Below, in pieces: positions 23,686 through 32,010 of a stretch of DNA of 40,910 nt (position 1 is its first letter; every line of letters starts with the position of its first letter). Made by a program: the position numbers and the translations under genes. The stretch is from positions 1-40,910 of the forward strand of contig NZ_JADDRL010000086.1 of the NCBI RefSeq assembly GCF_021538895.1. The letters run 5' to 3'. Source of the stretch: Streptomyces olivochromogenes. Its GTDB lineage: Bacteria; Actinomycetota; Actinomycetes; Streptomycetales; Streptomycetaceae. The notes beneath the pieces were generated by a model. That model ran no database searches. It was not told where the DNA came from and saw only the letters and a program-made list of their open reading frames with translations.

Positions 23686-24879
23686 TCAGGCCGTGTCGTC
23701 CGTACCACCGAAGATGTTCGCGGAGTCGGTGTCTCCGGGCACGGGAGTGCCTGTCCCACCGTCGCCGACCCCACCGTCGTCACCGACCCCACCGTCGTCG
23801 CCAACCCCACCGTCGTCGCCAACCCCACCGTCACTGGCCGAGGTCGAACCGTCCGTGGGTGAACCGTCCGGGTCCGCAGTGGTGTCGTCGGTGCCGCTCG
23901 ATGTCGCCGTATCCGGTCCCGCGACCTTGAGCGTGATCGTCGAGTCGGGGCTGACCGAGCTGTTCGCGCCCGGTTCGGTCGAGATGACGGTGCCCTGTTC
24001 CTGTCCGGAGTCGGGGACGCTTTCAGTGACGGCCTGCAGCCCGAGTGACTCCAGTTGTGCGCGTGCTTCGTCCTCCGGCTGCCCGGCAAGGTCGGGCACG
24101 GTGACAGTGTCGGGGTCGGTGCCCTTGACCGGTTGGTCCTCTTCCGCGCCGTCGGCACCCACCGGACGTTGGATGTCCTTGTCCGGGTTGTGCACGTCCG
24201 CCAGCACGAGGGCCTTGCGCGGCTCCTTGCTGGCCGTCACCTTCACGACCCGCTTCTTCTTGAAGTCCCACTTCCCGCCCTTGAATTCGACCTTGATCTG
24301 CGCATGAATGTCGGTCGACGCGGATGTCAACGGATTGCCGCAGTTGCATTTCACGGCCGGTACGCCGTGGATGTCGACGAGCACGGCCATGCCGCCCTGC
24401 AGAACCGAGTCGTAGGCGGTGGCCTTCCCCTTCTCGTAGCCGTGGTTACGGACCAGTGTGTCGTTGCCCAGCAGTACCGGTGTCACTTCGTGGAGCAGGT
24501 AGTGCCCGATACTGCTGGGGTCCAGTCCCAGGATCTGGGCCCAGGCCTCGGCCTTCTTGCGGTTGGCCGGATTCCGCAGGAAGGACAGGAGCCGTCGGAC
24601 GTTGCAGCTGGACGTCTTCAGGCTTCCGCCGTACAGACCGGCCCTGCTGCCGCTGTACTCCCCGCCCTTGGCCAGGGTGGAACGGGCCAGGGTTCGTTCT
24701 CCGTAGGCGAGCGCTCCCCTCATGAAATCCGTCCGTGCGGCGTATCCCACGGCCTCTGCGGCGACGGGGACCGCCCTGGCGGCCACGCACCCCTCCGCCA
24801 TCAGTCCCAGGCCGAGAGCCAGCGCCAGCCAGATGGTCGTGATGCGACGTACGGGTACCGAAAATATTCGACGAGCCAT
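23686..24879 (-). CDS. Exported protein with DUF6777-like and PASTA domains
   Basis: 397 residues from ATG 24879. The N-terminal hydrophobic helix (TTIWLALALGLGLMAEGC) is a signal peptide; the Cys could be lipidated, but MAEGC is a poor lipobox. Residues about 60-200 contain SCNVRRLLSFLRNPANRKKA, WAQILGLD, LLHEVTPVLL and GGMAVLVDIHGVPAVKCNCG, which resemble the actinomycete DUF6777 domain. A single PASTA domain follows (TVTVPDLAGQPEDEARAQLE through GTVISTEPGANSSV), a fold that binds muropeptides or beta-lactams in other proteins. The C-terminus is a low-complexity tail with four GGVGDD-type repeats encoded by an 18-base DNA repeat. A cell-wall sensing or binding role is inferred from PASTA. 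Confidence 0.85.
   Translation of the reverse strand: MARRIFSVPVRRITTIWLALALGLGLMAEGCVAARAVPVAAEAVGYAARTDFMRGALAYGERTLARSTLAKGGEYSGSRAGLYGGSLKTSSCNVRRLLSFLRNPANRKKAEAWAQILGLDPSSIGHYLLHEVTPVLLGNDTLVRNHGYEKGKATAYDSVLQGGMAVLVDIHGVPAVKCNCGNPLTSASTDIHAQIKVEFKGGKWDFKKKRVVKVTASKEPRKALVLADVHNPDKDIQRPVGADGAEEDQPVKGTDPDTVTVPDLAGQPEDEARAQLESLGLQAVTESVPDSGQEQGTVISTEPGANSSVSPDSTITLKVAGPDTATSSGTDDTTADPDGSPTDGSTSASDGGVGDDGGVGDDGGVGDDGGVGDGGTGTPVPGDTDSANIFGGTDDTA
23756..23837 (-). repeat. 18-base coding tandem repeat
   Basis: Four to five units of CCACCGTCGTCGCCAACC (first unit 15 bases, two units identical) encode the GGVGDD repeats near the C-terminus of the PASTA protein. In-frame length variation is expected. 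Confidence 0.85.
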
Positions 24880-24968
24880 GAAACTCCCCCGAGATTCAGC
24901 GTGTTCGAATGGTGGGCCCCCGATGGACACCCGATGGACACCCCGATGCACAACCTGCTTCGGATCGG

Positions 24969-25373
24969 TCAGCGCACCGCGGCCTCAGGGGCCGGGCGAG
25001 TGAGAACGAGCGCGATGACGACGACGCTCAGGATCGTGAACACCGCCACCACCAGCACGACCCAGGCGGGAACGCCGCCCACGAACAGTGCCGGGAGGGC
25101 GGTGATCACCGACAGGATCCGAGAGCCCGCCACGACGCGGGAGCCGGCGCGGTTGAGCGTGCGCCAGGTGTAGACGACCGCGATCACCGTGATGACGCCG
25201 AGGACTCCGTCGGCGACAAGAATCGCCGTCGGCGGGCCCGGGGTGTCCGGTTCCTGGGCCGGGATGCTGAAGAAATTGGTCGTGTCGAGCAGGCCCAGAA
25301 GGCCCGCGAGGACGAGACCCACCTTGTTCTTGCGGGTGAGGGGGACAACATCCGTCCCGTTGTTCTCGCTCAT
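24969..25373 (-). CDS. Small integral membrane protein
   Basis: 134 residues from ATG 25373, which has GAGGA six bases upstream. Four hydrophobic segments are visible: VGLVLAGLLGLLDTTNFF, AILVADGVLGVITVIAVVYT, ILSVITALPALFVGGVPAW and VVLVVAVFTILSVVVIALVL. The short charged N-terminus (SENNGTDVVPLTRKNK) is probably cytoplasmic. It lies 89 bases upstream of the PASTA gene on the same strand and divergent from the two-component pair, so it may share control with either. Family not recognised with certainty. Confidence 0.8.
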   Translation of the reverse strand: MSENNGTDVVPLTRKNKVGLVLAGLLGLLDTTNFFSIPAQEPDTPGPPTAILVADGVLGVITVIAVVYTWRTLNRAGSRVVAGSRILSVITALPALFVGGVPAWVVLVVAVFTILSVVVIALVLTRPAPEAAVR

Positions 25374-25550
25374 CTCTGTTCCTCTGTCCGGGAATTGGCG
25401 GCGCGCCCTGCGGCGACCCGCTGCAGTGAGCATGCGTCAGCGGCCCTGTGCCACGCATCGGTCGTTGCTCCCGGTGCGCCGGGAGGATTTCCCCTACGTC
25501 CCGGGCGACGAACTCCTACGCCGGGAAGCGATGTCGGCCATCATCGGGAC

Positions 25551-26240
25551 ATGACCTCCACGACCCGCCCCGTCCGGGTGCTCATCGCCGACGACCATCC
25601 CGTCGTACGGCGCGGGATGAGCGCGCTGCTCGGCTCACTGGACGGAGTCGAGGTGGTCGCGGAGGCGGCCACCGGCGAAGAGGCGCTGCGCGAAGCTCAG
25701 TTGAACCGTCCCGATGTCGTGGTGATGGACATCCAGATGCCGACGATGGACGGAGTGGAGGCGACTCGCCGGCTGGCCTCGCTGCTGCCCGACGTCGCGG
25801 TGCTGGTGGTGACCATGTACGAGGACGACGAGACGGTGGTGTCCGCGCTGCGCGCCGGCGCCCGTGGCTATCTCCTCAAAGGGGCGCAGCAGGACGAGAT
25901 CCTCACCACCATCCGGTCGGTCGCGGCCGGCCAGTTCGTCATGGGGCGCAGCGTCGGACCCCGCTTGGTCGGGCATCTGGATCCCACGCCCCACCCGGCC
26001 AACCCCTTCCCCGAGTTGACCGCGCGCGAGCGCGAGGTCCTCGACCGGATCGCGCGCGGCTACGGCAACGCCCGTGTCGCGACCGAGCTGCGGCTTGCGA
26101 GCAAGACGGTCGCGAACCATGTCTCGGCCCTCATCACGAAGTTGGGGGTGAGTGACCGGGCCGAGGCCATCCTCCTCGCCCGCGAGCGGGGACTGGGCGG
26201 CGGGACGTCCGACAACAACAGCGCCGGCCCTGGTTCATGA
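25551..26240 (+). CDS. NarL/FixJ-type response regulator
   Basis: 229 residues. Receiver domain with the acidic pocket ADDHP, phospho-acceptor Asp60 (VVVMDIQMP), switch Thr (VVTMYED) and Lys in YLLKGAQ. A LuxR-type helix-turn-helix follows (LTAREREVLDRIARGYGNAR, TVANHVSALITKLGVSDRAE). The frame is open far upstream, but ATG 25551 is the only start that gives a normal receiver N-terminus. Its stop overlaps the kinase start (ATGA at 26237-26240), so the two are translated together and form a pair. Confidence 0.93.
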   Translation: MTSTTRPVRVLIADDHPVVRRGMSALLGSLDGVEVVAEAATGEEALREAQLNRPDVVVMDIQMPTMDGVEATRRLASLLPDVAVLVVTMYEDDETVVSALRAGARGYLLKGAQQDEILTTIRSVAAGQFVMGRSVGPRLVGHLDPTPHPANPFPELTAREREVLDRIARGYGNARVATELRLASKTVANHVSALITKLGVSDRAEAILLARERGLGGGTSDNNSAGPGS

Positions 26241-28117
26241 GCGCACGGTACCGCTCCGTCCTGCCCTGGGCGGGGACGGCTCTGACGGCCGGCGCATCGG
26301 TCGCGTCACTGTGGTTCGCGCCGCCCTCCCCGTCGCAGTACTGGGTGGTGTGGGCCATCATGGCCGGGGTCTGGCTGGCGGGGGTGGCCGTGCTCGTCAC
26401 TCCCCGGCAGCGGGCCTCGGTCGCGGCCCGGCTCCTTCGGGCGGCCGCGGTGGCGCTGTTCGCCGCCCCGCTCGCGCTCGCCGCGGGTCTCCCCGACCTC
26501 GCCGTCGGCCTGGCCGTCCTGGCGTCGACGGCCGTCATGCCGCTGGCCGCCCTCCGCGTCGTCGAGGAGCGCCCGGCTTCGCGTCTGCTGCGCTGGGCGG
26601 AGGCGTCGGTGGTCGCCACCGGTGCCGGATGCACGACCGCGTCGGTACTGGACAACGAGGCCGCATTGATCGCGACCACCGTCGCCTCCGCGACCACGAT
26701 GTGCGCCGCAGCCTGGGTGCTCTTCGAAGTCACGTCCGGCGATGACCGGCGCCGCGTCCTGTGGCTGGTGGTGGGCGGCGCCGCGACGACGCTCGGCGGC
26801 ATGCTGCTCTTCGCGGCGGAGAACTCCCTGCCGATGGGCCCCCTGGCCGAGGTCATCGTGCTCGGTGTGCTGTCGGCCGTGCTGCCTGGCGCCATCGCCG
26901 TCGCGCTCGTCCTGCCCCGCAGGGCCGATGTTCGGGCGGTGATGCGCCGCGCGGCCGTCCTCATCGTCATGCTGGCGCTCAGTGCCTCCGTGTACGAGGG
27001 CATCGCAGCGGTGTGGCAGATGGCGGTGGGCACGCGCCCCGGCAAGGGGGTGCCGGCACTGCTGGCGGCCGGGATCGCCGCCGGATACCAGCCGGTCCGG
27101 CTGCGCATCGAGGCGGTCATGGACGAGATGCTGTTCGGCAGATCAGCCGATCCGGTGGAGACACTCACCCGCCTCGGCACGGACCTGACCGCCGGCGCTC
27201 CGCCGCCGCTGTGGCTGCACACCCTGCGTTCCACGCTCGGCGTGCCCGGGATCGAACTGCGCCAGGAGAACACGACCATCGCCACGGCCGGCACCGTCGA
27301 CGCGCACCAGACGCAGATCACCGCCCTGCGTGCGGGCGGTGAGGAGGTGGGCGATCTCGTCGTGGGTCTGCCGCCGGGGCATCTGCGGCTGCCCCGCGCG
27401 GCGGGCGCGGTGATCGAGCTGGTGGCGGCACCGCTCGCGCAGGCCCTGCATGCCGCCCGGCTCAGTGAACAACTCCGGCTGTCCCGCGGCCGCGTGGTGA
27501 CCGCGCTGGAGGAGGAGCGCCGCCGTATGCGGCGCGATCTGCACGACGGGCTGGGCCCCGCCCTCACCGGCATCGCCTACACCGCGGACGCGGCCGTCAA
27601 CCTCATCGCCATCGACCCCGGCCGTGCCGTCGAGACGCTGCGTGGCCTGCGCGCCGACCTGGGCGACACGATCACCGAGATCCGCCGCATCGTCTACGGC
27701 CTGCGCCCCCGCGCCCTGGACGAACTCGGGCTCGTCGACGCCATCCGCCAGCGCATCGGCCCGCTGCGCGCCGCCGACGGCCGAGCCCTCACCGTCAGTG
27801 TGGACGCCCCGGCCCAACTGCCGCCGCTCCCCGCGGCCGTCGAGGTCGCCGCCTACCGTGTCGCGGTGGAGGCGGTCACCAACATCGCCCGCCACGCCTC
27901 GGTCACCACTGCTTCCCTCGCCCTGACGATCCAGGACGGAACACACCTGCGGGTGACCGTCGAAGACGGGGGTCAGTGCACGCAGGCATGGACACCGGGT
28001 GTGGGCATCCGTTCCATGCACGAGCGTGTCGAAGAGATCGGCGGCAGCCTCACCATCCACAGCGGTCCCCAGGGCGCCACCATCACCGCCGACCTTCCCC
28101 TGAGCATCGAGAACTGA
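26237..28117 (+). CDS. Sensor histidine kinase (HisKA_3 type)
   Basis: 626 residues. The N-terminal about 300 residues carry eight or so membrane helices (YWVVWAIMAGVWLAGVAVLV, GAIAVALVLP, and others) with no extracellular domain of size, so the signal is probably sensed in or near the membrane. A GAF-like linker region follows. The kinase core has His436 in RRRMRRDLHDGLGPAL, the N-box EAVTNIARHAS, and a C-terminal ATP lid region GVGIRSMHERVEEIGG. The usual DDG of the G1 box reads EDGG. The partner is the overlapping upstream response regulator. The signal is unknown. Confidence 0.93.
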   Translation: MSARYRSVLPWAGTALTAGASVASLWFAPPSPSQYWVVWAIMAGVWLAGVAVLVTPRQRASVAARLLRAAAVALFAAPLALAAGLPDLAVGLAVLASTAVMPLAALRVVEERPASRLLRWAEASVVATGAGCTTASVLDNEAALIATTVASATTMCAAAWVLFEVTSGDDRRRVLWLVVGGAATTLGGMLLFAAENSLPMGPLAEVIVLGVLSAVLPGAIAVALVLPRRADVRAVMRRAAVLIVMLALSASVYEGIAAVWQMAVGTRPGKGVPALLAAGIAAGYQPVRLRIEAVMDEMLFGRSADPVETLTRLGTDLTAGAPPPLWLHTLRSTLGVPGIELRQENTTIATAGTVDAHQTQITALRAGGEEVGDLVVGLPPGHLRLPRAAGAVIELVAAPLAQALHAARLSEQLRLSRGRVVTALEEERRRMRRDLHDGLGPALTGIAYTADAAVNLIAIDPGRAVETLRGLRADLGDTITEIRRIVYGLRPRALDELGLVDAIRQRIGPLRAADGRALTVSVDAPAQLPPLPAAVEVAAYRVAVEAVTNIARHASVTTASLALTIQDGTHLRVTVEDGGQCTQAWTPGVGIRSMHERVEEIGGSLTIHSGPQGATITADLPLSIEN

Positions 28118-28138
28118 CGGCCCAGGAGCTTCCCCCGC

Positions 28139-28235
28139 CGCGGTACTTCCTGCCCAGCGCACGACTACACCCCGCCTCGGCGTCCGGTCCGGGAGCAACG
28201 GCTCGATGCGCACCCAGTGCTCCGCCTCAGCCGGA
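28139..28235 (-). pseudogene. IS5-family transposase N-terminal remnant
   Basis: On the minus strand the frame reads AEHWVRIEPLLPDRTPRRG, the signature start of IS5-family (IS427/ISL2-like) transposases of actinomycetes. The sequence degenerates after about 28150 and the rest of the element is absent. The scar lies exactly between the two-component genes and the trypsin/NB-ARC gene, at the downstream edge of the immunity-like island. Confidence 0.55.
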
Positions 28236-30908
28236 GGCACGCTCCAGGGCCGCCTCAAGTTCCGCCACCCGCCGTGGGATGTCGAGGGAGCGGACCAGCT
28301 CCAGCGCCTCGCCGTACGTTTCCCGGGCGAGGGCAGGCCGGCCGGCGTGGAGGTGGATGTCTCCGTGGATCGTCAGCATGGTCGCCAGCCCTGCCTGGTC
28401 ACCGCGGTGCCGGTGGAACTCGGTGGCCGGCGCGAGGGTCTCTTCCGCCTCGGCGTACCGGCCCATCTGGTCGTACGCCAGGGCCAGATGCCACTGGCAC
28501 CACACGATCTCGGCGGGGTCACCCCGTCGCCGGCTCTCCTCCAGGGCATCCGTCAACACGCGTGCCGCGTCCTGCGGCCGGTCCAGCTGCCGGTACGCGT
28601 CGGCCATGTGGGCGGAGAGCCAGATCTCGGCGCCCTTGTCGCCCCGCTGCCGGTAGATGGCCCGGGCCTCGGCGTACCGGCGCAGTGCGTCGCCGGGACG
28701 CTCCAGGTCGCACTGGAGGTCACCGAAGTGGGTCAGGATCCAGCCCTGCTTGCCCTCGTCGCCCCGCGTGCGGGCGATCTCCAGCGCGCGCTCGTACAGC
28801 CCGGTCGTCTCCTCGCGGCGTCCCAGGATGCGCCGTGCCTCGGCGAGATGGATGAGCGACCCCAGTTCGGCGGACTCGTCGTGCCGCGTTCGGGCCGCCT
28901 CGACCGCCATGGCCTTGACCGCTTCCATCTCCTCCCACTGGCTGCGGTAGAAGAGGAGCCCGTACAGCGGCGCCACCAGGCGCAGCAGCAGCTCCCACTC
29001 GTGGCTCTCGTACGCACGGCGGATATTGGCCTGGACGTTGAGGTGTTCCGCCGTGAACCAGTCGATCGCCTCAGCGGGCAGGTTCTCGTGTGCTCCCGGG
29101 CGGCTCATCCAGGTTTCCAGCCGGGTCGCATACCAGTCCAGGGAGCGCCGGAAGGCCTCGTCCCACTCGGCCTCCGGTTCGGTGCGCTCGGCGTGCTCCC
29201 TGGCGTACAGGCGCAACAGGTCGTGCAGCCGGTAGCGCTCGCCGTCGGGGCCGTCCACCTCGACCAACTGCCGGTCGGCGAGCTCGCCGAGGAGACGTCC
29301 GGCCTCCTCCTCCCCGATGCCGGCGCAGCGCGCGGCCAGCCCGGGCACGAAGTCGGCTCCGGCGAGCAGGCCGAGATAACGGAACAGCCGGCGGGTGTCC
29401 TCGCGCAGCGCCCGGTAGCTGATCTCGAAGCTGCTGCGTACTCCAGCGTCCTCGCCGTCCAGTTGGCCCTCCAGCCGCGAGATGCGCCGCCGTTCGTCGG
29501 CGAGCAGTCCGGCGTGCTCGCTCAGTGGCCGTCTGCGCTGGGAGGGGGCGATGAGGTTCCCTCCGGTGATGCAGATGGCCAGGGGCAGCCCTCCCAAGAG
29601 CGTAACGATGGTGTCCGCGGCGTCGCGCTCGCGGGCGACGCGCTCGGCGCCGACGATGCGTTCGAACAGCCGCAGTGCCTCCGTGTCGGGCAGCGGTTCG
29701 ACCTCCACCCGGTCCGCGCCTTGGACAGAGGGCAGGGCCGAGCGGCTGGTGAGGATCGCGGCGCTGCCCGGTGCCGCGGGCAGTAGGGGGACGACGCGGG
29801 CCGCGTCGGCCACGTTGTCGAGGACGAGGAGACTCGGACCGGCTCGCAGATGGTCCTGAAGGTGCTGCCGCCGCGCCCGCGCGTCGGCGGGAAGGCTGTC
29901 GCCGGACTGTCCGAACGCCTGCAGGAGCTCGATCATGGCCGCCTCGGTCGACACCTCGAAGCCCTCGCCGCCGAGGTCGATCCGGATGCGGGCGTGCCAG
30001 AAGGTGGGCGCCAGGCGGTGGGCGATCTGGGTCGCGAGTTCGGTCTTGCCGACGCCCGCCATGCCGTGGAGGACCACCACCGGGGCGCTGTCGTCGAGCT
30101 GGTCGACGAGCAAGCCGGTCGCCTTGACGATGGCCCGTTCGCGGTCGGTGAAGTTCGTGCGGGCCCGGCCCAGGTTCATGTGCCGGGTGGTGCGTGGCAG
30201 GGCGCCGGCGGGGATGCGCGGCAGGGCGACCCAATTGTCCGCCTGCAGGTCCCACCACCACGGCGTCCCACGCCCCAGCTCGATCAAACCCGTCAGGGGT
30301 ACCACGGTCAGGGTGGACGCCCCCTCGGGGAGGTGGTGCTCGCTGATGACACCCACGGCCATCTCGCCCAGCTGGGAGTCGTCACTGAACACCACCGCCC
30401 CGGACATGCCACGCCACTGTGAGCCGTTCCTGCCGGGCGTCCCTTCGGGCGTCGACTGGGTACGGAACTCCAGCAGCCCGCGCCGCAGATGGGAGCCCGG
30501 TGGGATGACTCCGTTGATCTGGGAGCTGTCGCGCAGGGGGCCGTCGGTGCCGGACTGCGGGTGCTCGTTCCAGCCTGGGTAGCCCATGGCCCAGCATTCG
30601 ACCAACGCGGTCCGTCGGCGGTCGATCCTGGCGTACCGGACGGCGGGCATGTCCGTGAGGGAGGGGTGGTCTGCGACCCGCAGGACGGCGAGGTCCTGTG
30701 CCGGGTCCGCGGCGAGGACCTCCGCCGTGAGTTCGAACCGGTCCGCGCGACGTACGCTGATCACGTCGTCCACGGAGCCGTCGGTAAGGACGTTGTGCGC
30801 TGCGGTCAGAGCCAGCCGGCCGCCGACAAGGCACCCGGAGCCCACGCTCCAGGGGCCCGTCCGGCGTCTGCGGAGGACTTCCACCGCGCGCTCGATGAGG
30901 GCGGTCAC
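28227..30908 (-). CDS. Trypsin-like protease / NB-ARC / TPR protein (STAND, NLR-like)
   Basis: 893 residues in three parts. Residues 1-240: a trypsin-like serine protease with His38 (ALTAAHNV), Asp72 (DLAVLRV) and Ser169 (WRGMSGAVV); there is no signal peptide, so it should be cytoplasmic. Residues about 250-600: an NB-ARC ATPase with Walker A GMAGVGKTE (Lys288), Walker B LLVLDNV (Asp364), TSRSALP and the LHDLLRLYAREH motif of the winged-helix end. Residues about 620-893: eight or so TPR repeats (e.g. EETTGLYERALEIARTRGDE). This is the layout of bacterial NLR-like sensors, in which ligand binding to the TPR region drives oligomerisation and activates the N-terminal effector. GTG 30908 follows the trypco2-like stop by 23 bases; the ribosome site is weak, so coupling is likely. 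Confidence 0.93.
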   Translation of the reverse strand: MTALIERAVEVLRRRRTGPWSVGSGCLVGGRLALTAAHNVLTDGSVDDVISVRRADRFELTAEVLAADPAQDLAVLRVADHPSLTDMPAVRYARIDRRRTALVECWAMGYPGWNEHPQSGTDGPLRDSSQINGVIPPGSHLRRGLLEFRTQSTPEGTPGRNGSQWRGMSGAVVFSDDSQLGEMAVGVISEHHLPEGASTLTVVPLTGLIELGRGTPWWWDLQADNWVALPRIPAGALPRTTRHMNLGRARTNFTDRERAIVKATGLLVDQLDDSAPVVVLHGMAGVGKTELATQIAHRLAPTFWHARIRIDLGGEGFEVSTEAAMIELLQAFGQSGDSLPADARARRQHLQDHLRAGPSLLVLDNVADAARVVPLLPAAPGSAAILTSRSALPSVQGADRVEVEPLPDTEALRLFERIVGAERVARERDAADTIVTLLGGLPLAICITGGNLIAPSQRRRPLSEHAGLLADERRRISRLEGQLDGEDAGVRSSFEISYRALREDTRRLFRYLGLLAGADFVPGLAARCAGIGEEEAGRLLGELADRQLVEVDGPDGERYRLHDLLRLYAREHAERTEPEAEWDEAFRRSLDWYATRLETWMSRPGAHENLPAEAIDWFTAEHLNVQANIRRAYESHEWELLLRLVAPLYGLLFYRSQWEEMEAVKAMAVEAARTRHDESAELGSLIHLAEARRILGRREETTGLYERALEIARTRGDEGKQGWILTHFGDLQCDLERPGDALRRYAEARAIYRQRGDKGAEIWLSAHMADAYRQLDRPQDAARVLTDALEESRRRGDPAEIVWCQWHLALAYDQMGRYAEAEETLAPATEFHRHRGDQAGLATMLTIHGDIHLHAGRPALARETYGEALELVRSLDIPRRVAELEAALERASG

Positions 30909-30931
30909 CTCGGTCGTCCAGGGTGTCCGGG

Positions 30932-31234
30932 TCAGGGCTTGGCGAGGGAGTCACGCGTGACGCGCACCGGCTGTCCCGTACGGTCGGTCGGCGCCTCCAG
31001 CCTGATCAGGACCCGCTGGATCTCCTCCCTGCGGTACTGACCCTCGCCGCCGAGTTCCAGCACCCAGAACTTGGCGCGGCCCGTACCCGTCGCCTGCCGT
31101 GTGACCCCGACACTCAGCTCCAATTGCACCTCGCCGACGCCGAATCGGAAGTCCTCGTCCGAGCCGGCGGCGACGGCTTCGGCCAGTTCCTCCCGCAAGG
31201 CGGCGATGGTCTCGGCAAGCCCAAGGTTCCCCAC
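30932..31234 (-). CDS. Trypco2-like protein (trypsin-co-occurring domain)
   Basis: 100 residues from GTG 31234, chosen because AGGGGG lies six bases upstream and the protein then starts at the domain: GNLGLAETIAALREELAEAV, then FRFGVGEVQLELSVGVTRQA and KFWVLELGGEGQY with a final VLIRLEAP strand. The helix plus EVQLELxVGV / AKFWVxELG pattern is the one I associate with the trypsin-co-occurring domain 2 family, which by name is found beside trypsin/STAND genes. That matches the next gene exactly. The biochemical role is unknown; it could be a cofactor or inhibitor of the protease until activation. Confidence 0.8.
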   Translation of the reverse strand: MGNLGLAETIAALREELAEAVAAGSDEDFRFGVGEVQLELSVGVTRQATGTGRAKFWVLELGGEGQYRREEIQRVLIRLEAPTDRTGQPVRVTRDSLAKP

Positions 31235-31593
31235 TGTGATCCCCCTGTGTCCGTGTTCCGCGTCGGCACGGCCCCGGACGGCCGTCACGACGGAATCGGG
31301 CCGCGGACCGGAGAGAGGCCTCCCGCCCGTGCTGGACGAGTATTCCCACGCGGACGGCGGGTCACGCGAGAACCCCGGGAAACCCCGCGATGCGCCGCGC
31401 GCCGTGGTACTGCCCTGGGCCCAGTCCACGCCGCCGGTGCTCCACCCGCACGCCTCAACGAAGGGGCTGATCAGCCGATCAACTGCTGCGTGAGGCTGTG
31501 GAAATGCTGATCGGCTACTCAACTGCCGTTCGCTGCCCACGGCACCAGGGTTCCTCGGCCCGCCGCCCGAAGGAAGACGTACACTGCGACCGG
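31235..31593. other. Noncoding gap within the immunity-like island, with a stem-loop
   Basis: This 359-base interval breaks an otherwise tightly packed gene set. It contains the palindrome GCTGATCAGC (31466-31475) and inverted arms AGCCGATCA (31473-31481) and TGATCGGCT (31508-31516). These could form a 9-base-pair stem with a 26-base loop or serve as paired operator half-sites. A separate promoter for the trypco2 and protease genes is likely here. Open frames in the gap show no coding character. Confidence 0.4.
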
Positions 31594-31938
31594 TCACGCC
31601 CTCCCCACGAGAGCCGCGATCAGCGCTGCCACGCCGCCCTGGACCGCCGACAGCAAGGCCTGCTCGGCACCGCCGGCGACTGCCCGGCCGACTGCCTGCA
31701 GCCGGCCGGGCTGGGACTGCACCGCGGCGACGACCGCACCCGGATCGGTGACGCTGCCGTCCGCCGCTACGACACCGTCTCGGGTCAACTGGGCCACGAA
31801 GGAACGTAGTTCGCTGATTGCGGCGTCCAGTTCCGGAGCGGAGAGGCCCTGTGAGTTGTTGACCGTGAAGTTGTTGTTACTGCCGTTCTGGACGTTCTTG
31901 TCCCTGCCGATCTTGTCCCCGTAGACGTAGTCGGACAT
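31594..31938 (-). CDS. Small protein with N-terminal GDK/NVQN motif
   Basis: 114 residues from ATG 31938, with AAGGA six bases upstream. The N-terminus MSDYVYGDKIGRDKNVQNGS NNNFTVNN is Asn/Gly/Asp-rich and strand-prone. It is followed by a helix (APELDAAISELRSFVAQLTR) and an Ala-rich hydrophobic end (LLSAVQGGVAALIAALVG) that could insert in or sit on a membrane. The motif at residues 7-18 recurs at the C-terminus of the upstream DUF6232-like protein. Similar GDK-repeat N-termini occur in effector-associated proteins of actinomycetes. Function unknown; an adaptor or amyloid-like assembly role is inference. Confidence 0.75.
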   Translation of the reverse strand: MSDYVYGDKIGRDKNVQNGSNNNFTVNNSQGLSAPELDAAISELRSFVAQLTRDGVVAADGSVTDPGAVVAAVQSQPGRLQAVGRAVAGGAEQALLSAVQGGVAALIAALVGRA

Positions 31939-32010
31939 CCGCGTTCCTTCCCTCTTGTCAACCGGCGGGAGCCGTCCCCGCCCTGTTCTGCACGTTCTTG
32001 TCCCTGCCGA
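31892..32010 (-). repeat. Direct repeat encoding the shared GDK motif
   Basis: ACGTTCTTGTCCCTGCCGA occurs at 31892-31910 and again at 31992-32010, exactly 100 bases apart. The similarity continues a few bases on both sides. The first copy encodes part of the N-terminal motif of the small protein, the second the C-terminal motif of the DUF6232-like protein, both in frame. Confidence 0.9.

Noticed and set aside
24909..25550. Upstream extension of the response regulator frame
   Set aside because: It is antisense to the small membrane protein and PASTA gene start, with no domain; the receiver begins at 25551.
31235..31597. N-terminal extension of the trypco2-like protein by 121 residues
   Set aside because: The extension is low-complexity Arg/Ser/Pro-rich sequence without coding bias; GTG 31234 has a good ribosome site.
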